In this document: one piece after another, positions 14,804 to 26,460 of the stretch
Numbering within the stretch: the first letter of the stretch is position 1
Layout: every line of letters begins with the position of its first letter
Source: Hormiphora californensis
Taxonomy: Eukaryota > Ctenophora > Tentaculata > Cydippida > Pleurobrachiidae
Direction of reading: 5' to 3'
NCBI GenBank assembly: GCA_020137815.1
Contig: CM035352.1
Coordinates: 4,389,498-4,453,497, forward strand
Length of the DNA: 64,000 nt
Notes under the pieces: model-generated
What the model saw: the letters and a program-made list of their open reading frames with translations, nothing else
Databases searched by the model: none
Told to the model about the DNA's origin: nothing
Made by a program: the position numbers and the translations under genes

Positions 14804-15416
14804 TACTGACCGCACGACGAGTGCGTTTCCGTTTATCCTTGCACACGAATAACCACCGATTAGATCGCCCTGCTCTTGCGACATGCAATCAGCTCTGGTG
14901 ATCACGTGACTTATTCAAATATGTCACGTGTCAAACATCTCCCCCCTCGTTATCCTGTTATCAGATACTGCTGATATTCTAACACCTCGAGTTCCATGCT
15001 CCAATGAGTTTTGTCACTTGAGAAGCTAGTTTGTTTTGAGAGATAGTACCACATATTGGTGTCCGATTTACAACAAGCTATTGACACTAATCTCGTTTCT
15101 CATGTCAGTATTTGAGACATGAGCTCACCTATACGTCCCCATTCCCCCCGTTTATGTCTCCACTCCCACCAGACAATTGAGACAACACTACTAGATGGGC
15201 TAGGGTAACACCCCCTGGGCCAGATTGGGTGGCGAGTATAAAAGTGACCCTGGTTTTTATCTTATTTACTTGTTGCAGCTCTATCTTGTTTGGAACCAGC
15301 ACTCCACCATCTTTGCTTCTTTAGATTTGGGCCCCCAGATTTGCTTTGCCGGATTCCAGTTAAATACTCTAAAACACACCTATCTCTAACCGTTTTGTTC
15401 CCCAATTTCCTTCTAG
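14804..15416. other. Sequence upstream of the first recognised Dishevelled exon
   Basis: Contains two CACGTG E-box cores (about 14904 and 14932) and otherwise intron-like sequence. I looked for DIX and PDZ coding here and up to 10.8 kb and found none. Confidence 0.4.
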
Positions 15417-17309
15417 ACATGACAGTATACGAGACGTGTGGTATTACAGAATGTTACGAGTCGTCAGGACTCTTGCTCTCCCCTGATGGATCTACTATTT
15501 GCCTCCTTGACACAGGTTCGTGGTGTTTTAGACGAGTTTTAGATGTCATGTGGTTTTAGTGGGGGTTTAGCCAGTTTAGCTCTTTGTTTTATCGATTTTA
15601 TCTCTACTCGAACTAACCCCATCGTTCCCCGAACTAACCCCAACATCCCCATCGTTCCCGAACTAACCCCAATATCCCCATCGTTCCCCGAACTAACCCC
15701 AACATCCCCATCGTTCCCCGAACTAACCCCAACATCCCCCTTGGTATCGAAGACACCTCACACTCTGTTTAGGGCGACCTTCGCGCGCGCTGGCAAGGGG
15801 TAACTTCGTAACCAAACATCCCCCATCGTTCCCCGAACTAACCCCAACATCCCCATCGTTCCCCGAACTAACCCCAACATCCCCGCTAGATTACCGCGGT
15901 GACGAGATGCCTGGTTTATCACTCAACACCAAGATGAGCGATGTAATGAGGGCAATGAACCGATCTGATTCTGGGCTGGATGTAAAGGATAGGGTGTGGT
16001 TAAAACTACAAATACCTTCCGCTTTTACAGGTTAGTTTGCACCCCAGTTTTATAGAAACTTTTGTAGCTCTCATAGCTCTGTTAGTAATAGTATTGGATT
16101 CGGTAGAGCAGTGAGAAAATAGCAAATTATTGATAGTGGTTAGCTTTGTTCAGAAAAAATAGTTTTTACTGTAACAATTATTATTTACCGTTACTAACAA
16201 CCTCCCCCCTCAGGAACTAATCTTGTTAACTGGCTGTACAGGAATGTTCATGGACTGTCAGACAGGAGGGAGGCCAGGAAATATGCTGCCACACTCCTCA
16301 AGGTAAATAACTTGATCTAAATTCTGGACCATCGTCTGGTGTTTTATTCCGCTACGCTTTTCCCAGTATATCTTGTCAACACATGTGAATTACTGAGAAA
16401 GATATTTTCATTGATTTACAGTCTGTTTAGCACACTCAGTAATGTCTGAGACTGTCTTATGTCTAAGGACTGAGAGAAACTTTTCTCTAACACTTCACAA
16501 CTAAACAGCTTTTCAGTAAATATGCCGTATAGTTTCCCCGCCATTCCCCCTCCACCATAATAACGTCCCATCTCCTTCCACAGGCCGGGTTTATAGTGTC
16601 TGCAGTGAACACAAGGACCTTCTCAGAACAACGGTACTACCAAATATCACCGAGATGTACAGCCACCTCCACCTCCAGCATCGCTCCTTTACACTCAGGT
16701 AAAAAGGGGGTTCTCCCTCCAGCTAAAACGGGCCTAAAACATGTTATAGATACTCCTTACTTGCTTAATCTTCTTCCCCTAAAACATATTCGTATATAGG
16801 ACGTAGGACGTAGGTATAATACTTGAACTTCGAGATAATATCGTGAACTTCAAGTGCTATTATATACGTGTTTTAGGGGAAGGAAGTTCAAGGCCCTAAA
16901 CCATGTCTCAATTGGTCTAGTCTAGACAAGCAGGAACTAGACAGGAGGCGGGTTAGACAATATAGTCTTTATTGTAAAGGGTGCAATAAAAGGTGCTTTG
17001 TGTGTCTGTCTTTGTCTCAAGTCCTTGTGCCCTGTTAGGGCACGACAGCAGCTCAACCCCTGTCAGAGCATTGGCCTGACAGCTCAACCCTGTCCACCTC
17101 TTTTAGCCGATATTACTAACACACATCCTCTCTTTTCAGATCAGTACACCCACCAAATTACCTCAAAACCAGCTGCCCAGTTCAGTCCCGAGCACCAAAA
17201 ACAACCATCAAGCAGAGGAAAGAGGACCTCCTGGCAGTCGGTAAAAGATCGGTTCACGAGACGAGGCAGTGTGATTCTCGACTCTTTTCACCCCAAGGGG
17301 AGCGTCTAG
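15417..17309 (+). CDS. DVL: Dishevelled, 3' part (DEP domain and C-terminus)
   Basis: Dishevelled relays Wnt signals from Frizzled through its DIX, PDZ and DEP domains. Five exons join in consistent phase: 15417-15515, 15890-16030, 16214-16302, 16584-16698 and 17140-17309 (stop TAG). They encode a DEP domain in which [26 protein letters not shown] and the FSEQRYY block match Dishevelled DEP rather than other DEP proteins; the preceding [20 protein letters not shown] matches the Dishevelled linker. After DEP only about 60 residues follow, ending in KGSV, much shorter than the usual tail and without the conserved vertebrate C-terminus. DIX and PDZ were not found upstream in the window, so their exons lie beyond the repeats, outside the window, or are missing. 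The first exon listed is the least certain: it is joined by phase only. Exon 2 begins exactly at the end of a minisatellite. Confidence 0.9.
15606..15889. repeat. ~30-bp C-rich minisatellite ending at a splice acceptor
   Basis: Repeats of CCCGAACTAACCCCAACATC followed by CCCATCGTT run up to the CGCTAG acceptor of Dishevelled exon 2. The array is split by a MITE at 15741-15815. The repeat supplies the pyrimidine tract for the exon. Confidence 0.85.
15741..15815. mobile_element. Mutator-like MITE, 75 bp, with 9-bp target duplication
   Basis: Starts TTGGTATCGAAG and ends CTTCGTAACCAA (12-bp terminal inverted repeats with two mismatches), flanked by ACATCCCCC on both sides (15732-15740 and 15816-15824). 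A near-identical copy in inverse orientation lies at 63811-63886 with its own, different, 9-bp duplication. A 9-bp duplication points to the MuDR/Mutator superfamily. The interior contains a GC-alternating CGCGCGCGC core. Confidence 0.8.
16772..16884. repeat. Palindromic MITE-like element in a Dishevelled intron
   Basis: CTTCCCCTAAAACA at the left pairs with TGTTTTAGGGGAAG-like sequence at the right, and the centre is itself a palindrome (ACTTGAACTTCGAGATAATA against its complement). No clear target duplication was seen. Confidence 0.55.
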
Positions 17310-18180
17310 TGGAAGATTATATCATGAACCAAGATCCTTGTAATTGTATAGATCAGAGTGTGAGAGAGAAAAGAAAGGCTGGATCTATGCTGCTGAAAGT
17401 ATTGTTATAATTGTGATTAAGAGTGGTGTTCAGATATTAAACCTAAAGACTGAGTGATAGAAAGAGAGAGCTAAGTTGATTATTAAACTCACGTATCTTT
17501 TTATTTGTGAAACAAACAAATATTATTTGCCAATTGGATTCTTGAAAAGATGGCAAAATGGAGTTTTCAAAATCCCTCCCGAACAATAATAGCTATACTA
17601 ATGTGTTATATTGAATTGTGTTGATTTTCATTTGTTAAACAAATTGTTTACCGATCTCAAAATACGATGTTTATCACCATCAATATCAAATGTGTTTGGG
17701 TGAAAAAGGTCTTGAAGTGGTCTAAAAAGTGGTTCTGAGCCGCGCGTCCTGGATGAATTATATTTGCGCGTACCGTACCGCGCGCGAGACCAGCTAAAAA
17801 AAAATAAAAGTAAACGAAAACCCAAGCTAAAATAGCCCTCAAATCAAGTCATCGCGCGTTACGTACAAGAGTTGGGTTTAAAAGATGGCATGCGAATGTC
17901 AGCAGTGAGTGTGACCTCGCGCGGACTTCTCAATGGTTTTTGCGCGCAAAATGGTGTGCTCTCATTTCGTTTGAGCGGGAACGGGAACAAAGGAATCGGA
18001 AATTGGACCTGACAAATTGAAAGGATCTTTGATTGTACGGTAGACCAATATATTAATCAGCCAAATAAGAATAAAATGGACAATCAAATAATCAAACGAA
18101 CACAAATAAATGTATGAGAATTAATTGATTGTTTTTATAAAAACTCTTTATCTTCCCGATTCATTGTTCTTGTTCACTTC
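17310..18180. other. Dishevelled 3' flank and AT-rich spacer
   Basis: The first 150 bp are presumably 3' UTR. The rest is AT-rich with several GCGCGC spots (17740-17960). No exon supported. Confidence 0.4.
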
Positions 18181-18320
18181 ATTCCTCCTTTAACATACTA
18201 ACTCGACCCACTTTTTCGATAAAGCATCAATAAAACAGACGGTCGTCCAACAGTGAACACATTGATATTCGGGATCTTTTCCATAATCACGTCATATTCT
18301 TCGCGTTCATAAAACACCTG
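18180..18320 (-). CDS. Possible terminal exon of an unrecognised minus-strand gene
   Basis: On the minus strand a good acceptor (TTTCACTTTCAG) opens a 40-codon frame, VFYEREEYDVIMEKI onward through INVFTVGRPSVLLMLYRKSG, ending in a stop near 18199. A second candidate exon (about 18506-18585, minus) has both a CTTTTTACAG acceptor and a GTGAGT donor, but its only open frame does not join this one in phase. The family is not recognised. Treat as a weak prediction. Confidence 0.3.
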
Positions 18321-18699
18321 AAAGTGAAACAGGATAGAGTGATACTAACAACAACAGAGATTAGATGGAAATAAATGAGAATTTAGACTGCGTGTCCCAT
18401 GTGTTGACTGTTAACAAATAATTTAGAGACCAAAGAACATTCTTATTTCATCAAAATCAGAGTTGTTCTCTCTTACTTTCACCTGTGCCTGTTTTAAACT
18501 CACCAATCAACTAGGATCAGCAGTTCATTAATGATCCCAGAGCTCCTAAACCCCTTCTTCCACTTTCTTGTTGTAAAAATCTGTAAAAAGAAAGTTTTTT
18601 GATAATATCGAGTAACTCAGGAAGTTGAAATGCCATTTCGGGACAGGTTAAGGGAATGTACCCCGGGCTTCCCAATCTCTCTTTCTTCCTCCCATATCC

Positions 18700-18700
18700 C

Positions 18701-18741
<41 letters not shown>
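18700..18741. repeat. (CT)n microsatellite
   Basis: About 40 bp of CT repeats just before the LINE ORF1 start. Confidence 0.9.
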
Positions 18742-18888
18742 AGTTCCGTTATTTCCTTATCTTGATAAGTTGCTCCAGGCTCCCGTATCTTGATATCTCC
18801 CCCCCCCCTTGATCTCTGATCTTTCTTTGATCTTTTTTTTCTAGAATTTCTACTCTATAATTTCTACTTTGGGTGTTTTGCATTAACT

Positions 18889-19828
18889 ATGGTTAACAAC
18901 AGGGTTAAAAACAATTCGAGGGTTTTACGCTCCCATAAGGCTGAGATCCCCTCTGACCCTGATTCAATAGCTAGTTTAATCTCGGGTTGTGATGAACCGG
19001 TTCAGGCTGTATTTAAGGCACTTCTAGACAGATTGTCACACCTAGAATCACGTCTAGCTGCTTCCGAGCAGTATCAGCGGAGGTCGACACTAGTTATCTC
19101 CAATCTTCCGGTAGCCCCTGATGAGTCTGATGAATCCCTAACAGCTGCCGTGTGTTCCCAGCTTAGTAAGCAGGATCTCATAGTTACCCCGGACGATTTT
19201 CAGGCGATTCACCGGAACGGGAAGGTTGAGAAACCTGGTAGTATTGGTAAGGATGGTAAGCCCATCCCTCCCCCCTCGATTACTCTCAGATTTCACAATT
19301 ACAATCGTAAAGACGCAGTACTGCGTAGGGTTCGTAACAAGAAGGGTAACACGGGGGATTACGGGGGCTCGAAAAGATCGCCCGTATAGATCGCCCGTAC
19401 CAGTCGCCCGTACATTTGCTTTGCGCATTACGTTTCACCACACTTTCACCACAACAAAACACATGCACGTAACGCGCATGTACCTTTTTTGTGGTGAAAG
19501 TGCGATGAAACGTAATGCGCAAAGCAAATGTACGGGCGACTGGTACGGGCGACTGGTACGGGCGTCTCATCCGGGCCCCCGTAATCCGCTGCCTAATGGT
19601 GTTAGAGTCTCACAATCACTCTGTCCTTACTACATTGATCTGCGCAAGAGAATTAGTCTCTACTGCCTTGACAAAGGTCTGCCAATAAGATACATACATT
19701 ACAGATCACCTAGCTCGGGACTTGTTATTAAGACCCTTAATGTTAATGACGCTAGTAAACAGAAGGTAGCTAGCAAGATCTTCTCATTTGATGACTTCAT
19801 TAACAAGTTTGATCAACTATCTACCTGA
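18889..19828 (+). pseudogene. ORF1 of a CR1-like LINE, split by an insertion
   Basis: ORF1 proteins of non-LTR elements bind element RNA. The frame opens at ATG 18889, with a short coiled-coil-like region (VFKALLDRLSHLESRLAASE, about residues 43-62) and then an RRM-like core as in L1/CR1 ORF1p: STLVISNLPVAPDESDESL, DDFQAIHRNGK, PSITLRFHNYNRKDAVLRRV. At 19356 a 232-bp palindromic element interrupts it and adds a stop. Coding resumes after 19588 in another frame with PYYIDLRKRISLYCLDKG, ending at 19828. Without the insertion the two parts read as one protein of about 240 residues. Confidence 0.75.
19356..19587. mobile_element. 232-bp palindromic foldback/MITE inside LINE ORF1
   Basis: The ends GGATTACGGGGGC and their complement bracket arms of about 100 bp. 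The arms carry two to three tandem copies of a subterminal CGCCCGTACCAGT motif and then ATTTGCTTTGCGCATTACGT, pairing around a short centre. It breaks the LINE reading frame, so it inserted after the LINE. The target duplication is not obvious and the superfamily is unassigned. Confidence 0.7.
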
Positions 19829-19941
19829 GTTTCGTATGATTAATTATGTTTTGTCTTACTCCAGTTCCTAGTTCCCCCTTCCCCCCATTTAGTATCCCTT
19901 CCCAACCTACTGTGTTATTACCCTATCATCTTCCTATCTAG

Positions 19942-22044
19942 TTTCATAATGCATGCTACACCCAAAGTATTTATATTAGTATTACATCCTCCCTCAGGAG
20001 TGATTGTGGAGATTGTGGGAAAAATATATTTTCTCACCAACACTCTGTGTATTGTTATATGTGTTACAAGGTTAAGCATGGTAAATGTCTTAACTTCTCA
20101 ATTGACCTATGCTCAGTAATCAACAAGCAACACGACTGGTTCTGCCCTAGCTGCAGTGCCTCAATATTTCCATTTTTCAGTGCCTTGTGTGATACACAGG
20201 CGCCCGTTACGGAGAAATGTGGTTACTGTTGCAAGTTTATTGGTAGAACAGATCAGCTCGCTATTTGCACTGCTTGCAAGCTCACAACTCACAGCATTTG
20301 TTCCTCTAATAACATGTGCTACACTTGTCAACCTCCAACAGAACCAACTATGTCACATGAAGTCCTACAGTTCAACCCCTATACTTTTGACAATCACAAC
20401 TGTAGTGCTGATCCTGACATTCAATCGTCAGTTTCATATACCTTGGACAACTGCAATGATGTGTCTAATCTTGTTCCAACCGATGTCAATAAGATCTCGG
20501 TCATATCTTGTAACATTGATGGGTTTAAATCTAACTTTGATGAATTTGTCACCAGATGCGGTATTTTATCTCCCCCCGATAGAACAGTCAATCCCACTGT
20601 TTACACGTTCTGTGAGACTAACATCTCACAGGACGAGAACACTAACATGTATCGCATGTCGGGTTACACAGGTTTTCATTCACGTAACACCACGGGGAAG
20701 ATAAAGGGATCGGGCATTTCCATCTATCTTAAAGATGATGTAGACTTCAGTCCCTATCATCCGTTCATTACTAACAATAGATCTTTCCAGAGTTACGGGG
20801 GTACCGTGAAACTCTCTAATGGTCAGAGTTTGAATTTGATATGTTTGTACCGTTACCACTTAGGAACGGATTGGGAAACTTGGTTTACTGAGATCGAGAC
20901 TTTGCTTAAAAAAGCATGCACAACTAAAGTTATTTTAACAGGCGACTTTAATCTTAACCTGTTTAAACTGGATAGTTCGTCCATTGTTCGCCGTTATTTT
21001 GACCTGTTTAATAGTTTTGGTCTAGTACCCATGATTAGTAGAGCTACTAATTACACTCACAATGCATCAACTCTGATAGATCAGACCTGGACTAATATTG
21101 TGTCTCAGGGTTGTAGCTCTCACCTTATCACTACACTCAGTGTTTCTTCCCATATCCCCACTATGTGTATTTTTCCGGATCCTTACTTGATAACTGAATC
21201 TGGTCCTATAACAATTTCAACTACCGATTTTAATCACAACTCTCTAACCAATTTCAGGAATGATTACGACATCTGGTGTCGCACTCATGTTAACTCACTT
21301 GATCAAAGTGACACTTCTGTAGACATAGCTCACTCTTTCTCTACTTACTACAATCAACTTTCCCTTTTGTACAACAAACATTTTGTGAAACTCAAAACAC
21401 TGACCAACTTCAGAAATAACTATTCCAAACCTTGGGTATCTCCCTCTTTAGCTCGTTCTATTCATATCAAATCTGTTTTGTATAAAAAGTGGGTTGCTTC
21501 ACGTGGCTCTTCTCGAGAATCTTTGGCTGCGAGTGATTACCGTACATATCGGGCCATTCTCAGAGGGCTTCTGGTTAAATCTCGCGATGACTACTTTACC
21601 AGCAAGTTTCTGAAGTGTGACAATGATATTAAGAAATGCTGGTCGGTTATTAATAGTATTCGGGGTAAGAACAATAGGGCTATTTATCCAAGCTGTGTCA
21701 AGACTGTTTCCGGTATTGTGACTAATCCTCGTGCCATTTCTAATGAACTGAATAAGTACTTTACATCCGTTGCCAGTGATCTGAATAAGAGTAAGTTTGG
21801 GTCGTCTCGACCTGACCATCACAAATTCAGTCGTTTCATGCCCAATCGAGTTGGTAGTTCCTTATTTCTCTCTCCAGTCTCCTCCGATGAAATCTTCACT
21901 ATCATCAAGGGCTTGAAACCCAAGAAGTCAGGTGATTTTTCTTCTTTATGTCTCAAACATCTAAATTGGTTCTCGTTACTGACAGTCCTACCTGAATGTG
22001 GGTTAAATACGGTACTAAAACAGATGGTAACTCAGACTTGTTAA
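19942..22044 (+). pseudogene. ORF2 of a CR1-like LINE, truncated in the reverse transcriptase
   Basis: The open frame extends upstream of 20047 through CGDCGKNIFSHQHSVYCYMC, so the protein begins with a PHD-like cysteine cluster (paired Cys, then DWFCPSC, CGYCC, CTAC). An EEP endonuclease domain follows: SVISCNIDGF, ETNIS, GDFNLNLFKLDS; near SVSSHIPT the usual SDHxP motif is changed to SSHIP. The frame then enters the start of the reverse transcriptase (SSDEIFTIIKGLKPKKSGDF) and LINE similarity stops near 21985; no catalytic YADD block exists. No ATG starts the full frame, so the 5' end may also be damaged. The element is dead. Confidence 0.8.
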
Positions 22045-23165
22045 AATTATCATGTCGGCCCTGCTACAGTGGCCGTCCATCTTCTCAAAAGAGCAGGTAT
22101 TACAACGGCAGGTAGCCAGGCTAACGACATTCAATGTTTTAACGGGAGGGGGTCATAACCTGGCTGGGTTCCTATAAAGCGTGGTCGACTCACACATTAT
22201 TCCCTATCGTCCTATAACCGTCTCCTCTACTTGTACGTTTAGGGCCTCCCTGAATTCTCATAATTTCGTGGAATCTGATGGTGATGACTCAATGTTATCA
22301 ACCCTCAAGAGGGAGAGTCGAGCTTATATATCGCGGGAATGGCATCATAAACGAGGTGGCCTCTATGTGACGTATCACCCACCCTGCGACCCCTGTCTAG
22401 TATCTACGCCCATGCGGCACAAGAGACTCAGATGCCTAGTTGAACACCAGAACCTCGCACTTGGAAAAAGCTACAAAAACCGCGGGAGTTTGAACGCTCC
22501 CACCACATTGACTATTATAACAGAGACCTTCAACGCGAGCACTCTCCGTGGCCAGTACCATAAGAGTGGAGTGTTTCCAGAGGACCTCCAGCAGATTTTA
22601 TTTGATAGCGGTCATACCGTGTGGAGTATGCTCCTCACCTAATTGCTCACGAGACTTCCCCAGCTTCTTATAGGATACAGGTGGCACACCCAGGACACCA
22701 CTACTGATCAGGGGCATCTCAGGGATCGAGTGAATCCATACTGGAGTGTTTTCCGCACGACTCCTAAGTACAGGGGACTCTCTGAGGGTATGCCCCACCT
22801 AAGGACTTTGGAATGTGCCAGAAGGTATCGGTGGTGTGCATCAGAGTCACGGGAAACGGGAAACTATGTCCAACTCCAGAGAATGTAACCATGGTAACTA
22901 ATGTAACATGATAATGCATGACCATGGTACTGATGTCTTACGGTGTGATTTAGCGGGCATAATTCCAACTACTCAAATTTAATCAACTTTAAACAACTAC
23001 TAATTGAAGTTTTGAATAATAATTTGATGACCCTAATTCTGTATAATATGAGACAATAAAACCCTCCTCGATTTTACACAAACCCTTGTTGTTTTATTAC
23101 ACATACATCACAGGCCACATACCCCAACCTTAGCTCACCTAGCAAACGTATCTTATACCCCTGGC
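22045..23165. other. Sequence joined to the broken LINE; unidentified
   Basis: Contains a 153-codon frame at 22181-22642 with no recognised domain and no splice support. The stretch 22902-23095 starts TGTAACATG, has an AATAAA-type signal (near 23055) and ends near TTATTACA, so it could be a short solo LTR, but no convincing target duplication was seen. Confidence 0.35.
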
Positions 23166-23480
23166 AACTCCAGCACTGTGTATAGTACCCCCTGGACCCC
23201 CTCCCCGACCTTGTTATAGTAACCCCCTATACCCCAGCCTTGTCTTAATAGTACGCAGCTTCACTGAACAACTAACACCCTGTACCCCAGCCTTTGTTAT
23301 AGTACCACCCCCCCTGTAACCCCGGCCTTGTTATAGTACCCCCTGTACCCCGCCTTGTTTATACGTACCCCCTGTACCCCGGCCTTGTTTTATAGTACCC
23401 ACCTGTAGCCCCCTCCCCGGCCTTGTTTAGTAGCCCTCTCACCCTATACGCCGCCTCTCCCAGCCTTGTTCAGTTCCCAG
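23166..23480. repeat. ~28-bp C-rich minisatellite
   Basis: Degenerate repeats of TTGTTATAGTACCCCCTGTA followed by CCCCGGCC. Confidence 0.75.
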
Positions 23481-23894
23481 CGGAGTACTTACGTTGTCTG
23501 AAGCGATGGCAGGATTAGTCGCTGATATCCAATCTAAATGGAAATAGTTGGTAACATAGGGAAATAATATTATCTTATCGCATCATAATAATGATTTTGT
23601 GGGCCTCTTTAGGATTTACTGTTTATCAGAGCGTACTAACCCTCTAAAATTAGGCGTGTCTGGTAAACAGATTACAATCATAGCTAAACCTTGTGCAGCT
23701 CTGTTTCCTGGCCCCCCAGTGTCAAAGTATCTCAATCCGCTAGATCCCTATTTTTTTTCAATGGGGTGACTAGGAAACAAATTTTCTAATTCTAATAATT
23801 AAGTTTCAAGCCGCATTGATTATATTAACTAGTATTATTATACTAAACAAACAAACATTTTAAAAATTAAAATAATGTTTTTGGAATGATGACA

Positions 23895-23965
23895 AACCTG
23901 ATGGATCTAACCCTGGGTCTCCTGCTCGACAGGCGAGATCATACCACTAGACCATCCCAACCTTG
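23895..23965 (-). repeat. tRNA-derived sequence (SINE head)
   Basis: Minus strand reads GGGATGGTCTAGTGGTATGA (box A-like, with AGTGGTA), then CTCGCCTGTCGAGCAGGAGA and a degenerate box B (GGGTTAGATCC). It resembles tRNA-Asp/Gly, but the T-arm does not pair well, so it is a tRNA-derived repeat or pseudo-tRNA rather than a working tRNA. Confidence 0.55.
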
Positions 23966-24264
23966 TGTCTTATTTTCACTATTCAAGCGCTCTATCTAAT
24001 GTTTGGATCTCTGTCTACAAGCTTGACTTTTTCGGCAATTAGTTTATCGTGCGTGCGGGATCCATGACTATCACGGCTACCTCCAGGCTGCCCCTCTCTA
24101 CCTAAAAGACTAGAGATCCTGTACATCGATGAGCGAGATCTCACACAATGTACTGACAAGCGTTCTTACCCCCTATGATATTGTGATGTTACACTATCAG
24201 TGTCATGTACACACACCTGGTTATGAATAAAGTAAAAAATCATGAAGTAAAAAATAACCCAAAT

Positions 24265-24350
24265 ATCCCCACTCCGGATTCGAACCCTGATCATCGGGGT
24301 GAGAGTCCCATGGTGTACCACTACATAGTAGGTCGATAAGTACACTCACC
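24265..24350 (-). repeat. tRNA-derived SINE head with intact box B
   Basis: Minus strand has TATGTAGTGGTACACC (box A-like) and GGTTCGAATCC (perfect box B), followed by an A/T-rich tail with two TTTTTTACTT copies. It does not fold into a complete tRNA. It sits at the outer edge of the foldback's left arm. Confidence 0.55.
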
Positions 24351-25305
24351 TCCCTCCGATTTAAGTGAAACTTCTCATGCTCACTGGCTAACATATGATA
24401 ATGGAGGTACAAATACCCAAACCGTATAAAAATAATAATTAGGTCCGAAAACTTTTGGTTCGTTAAATTATCGCTAATTGAAAAACGCACAAAATGGGCT
24501 AAATGGCCCTTAGAAGTGGATTTGAAAATTTTGGGTTGGAACTCCAGACTTCGTATACAGGTGTCCGCTGGATGCCAACTTGCACCACGGCGGGCTCAGG
24601 CCTAAATTCGTCCGAATTTTTTGCGTAAGGCCGGATGGCGTGAATTTTGTTCACTGATTTGGGCAAAAAATCAGTTTTTTTCTATTTTGTTGCCTTTCCG
24701 CAACGCCGGAGTATAAAAATAAGGCCATTTCCTCTCATTATTTTTTCTTTCTGCATCGATTAGCAGGCGTACTGTAACATCCCTTACTTCAACGGTTCGA
24801 AGTTAGAGTTTTGCAAAAAAAGAGCGGGAGACTAGATGGTCAATTTTGTAAGGCGATTTGGTGTCTTTCCTGTGGCGTCTGATGAAAAATGGTCAAAACG
24901 TGTCATTTTCATCATATTCTGCAATCGATTAAGCAGGTTATAAACATCCCTTACTTAAGCGGTCAGAAGTTGCCGAGGTCACGATGACAAGATTTACGCA
25001 TCCTGTCTTACGCAAAATTCGGGGACGATTTAGGCCTGAGCCCGCCTTGGGCATATTTGCCATCCTAGCGGACCACCTGTAGCGAAGTCTGAGTTCCAAC
25101 GTCCAAAAATTTCAAATGCCACCTTAGGGCCATTTTATGCCCATTTTTGGCGGTTTTCATTAGTCGATAATTAACGAACCAAAAACTTTTGTGGACCTAA
25201 CTAAGCGGTATTTGTACATTCCATTATCATATTTTAGCATTTGAGAAGTTTTACTTGAAATCGGAGGAAGGTGATGTTCTTAATATCGACCTCTCTAACA
25301 CCCAA
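24315..25305. repeat. ~1-kb foldback element with ~330-bp imperfect arms
   Basis: The left arm (about 24315-24690) and right arm (about 24975-25305) are inverted copies of roughly 75-85% identity by eye. Shared landmarks include GGTCGATA, CCTCCGATTT, TATGATAATGGA, GTACAAATACC, GGCCTAAAT/ATTTAGGCC and GAACCAAAA. The centre holds a direct duplication of about 50 bp containing AACATCCCTTACTT (near 24777 and 24946). No protein. Confidence 0.75.
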
Positions 25306-26235
25306 CTGTGTGAAAAGTAAGAATGGAGGGTGGTGAAAATCAGAGCAAACCAATGTTCTGTAAATTAGAGTAAATACATATCTATGGTGTTATTTGGGGA
25401 ACTTTGTCCAGCTCCCTATTTTACCTTGTTTTTTTCAAATGTGCTACAACAGTAAATATACCATTTTCCTCTCAATTTCTCACTATAATTTTCCCATTTT
25501 AGAAAATTGACTAGATACTTTTGTCGCTCAAAATTGACTAGCACCAGGATCCCTGGATACCCCCGAACCTTTTGGACACTGGGGCCTGGCCCCCTATTTG
25601 CACCTTGGGTATTTACAGTTACCCTACTACTGATCACACCTTTGTACATCTGCAGATCGCTGCCAGAACCCCCCAGCCCACCCGCAAACCAAACCAATCG
25701 GTGACGAACGAAAACTTGGCCAACCAACCATTCCCCCGCTACACCTTAACCCTGGCATGATTCCAATTTGAAGTCAGATGGTTACGATCGTTTTCCCATG
25801 CACGTAGAACTTCCTTCCTCGGCAGCTCGAACACGGACATTGGACATGTAGGCCGTCCTGCGTAGGAGAAACGATACATCATTGGGCGAGTGGTGGGATT
25901 AAAAAGTTCGGAGGAAATATCAACAACAGGCTGTCTACCTGTCTAGATAAGAGAGTGAGAGAAAGAGTGAGAGAGTCGAGAGAGAGACGTGAGAGAGAGA
26001 GAGAGAGCGAGAGTAGAGGCAGTAGAGATGAGAGAGCCAGAGCAGAGAGAGATGAGAGAGAGAGATAGATAGTAGCAGTTTAGCGACGAGATAGAATAGA
26101 CGAGAGAGAGAGAGAAGCGAGCAGGAGAGATCGCGAGAGATTGGTTGGTTGGTTGGGTTGGTTGAAATATAATTAGACTCATCAACAAGAAAGTATCACA
26201 CACAAATAAACATATAGTGTTCGATAGTCCAGCCC
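25306..26235. other. Spacer with GA-rich array
   Basis: Unique sequence with no supported exon, then an interrupted GA microsatellite at about 25950-26130 and short GGTTGGTTGGTT repeats at 26140-26165. Confidence 0.5.
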
Positions 26236-26399
26236 CATGCGAGGGACACACAACACACAGAAAAGTAAACACGCAACAATATTAGTGTCCCACAAGCTTG
26301 TAGGGCGGGTGGGGTTCCGATATAGCAGGAGTAGGTTCCTAGGAATGAAGTGGAGGATGGAAGGGAAATCTGAAATTGCTGAAAATATATCTAGAAGAG

Positions 26400-26460
26400 G
26401 ATGTTTACGGGTTAGTGTTACGTGTTACGTGTTAGGTGTTACGGTTAGGTGTTACGTTAT
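26400..26460. repeat. Short GTGTTACG-type tandem repeat
   Basis: Several copies of a 9-13-bp unit GTTACGTGTTA/GTTAGGTGTTAC. A 36-bp direct repeat with ACCATACACTCAGCCTCAAA follows at about 26588 and 26618. Confidence 0.6.

Noticed and set aside
22181-22888. 153- and 81-codon frames after the broken LINE
   Set aside because: No recognisable reverse transcriptase, integrase or recombinase block; different frames without splice signals.
23895-23965. Functional tRNA gene (minus)
   Set aside because: T-arm and anticodon stem do not pair well; better explained as a tRNA-derived repeat.
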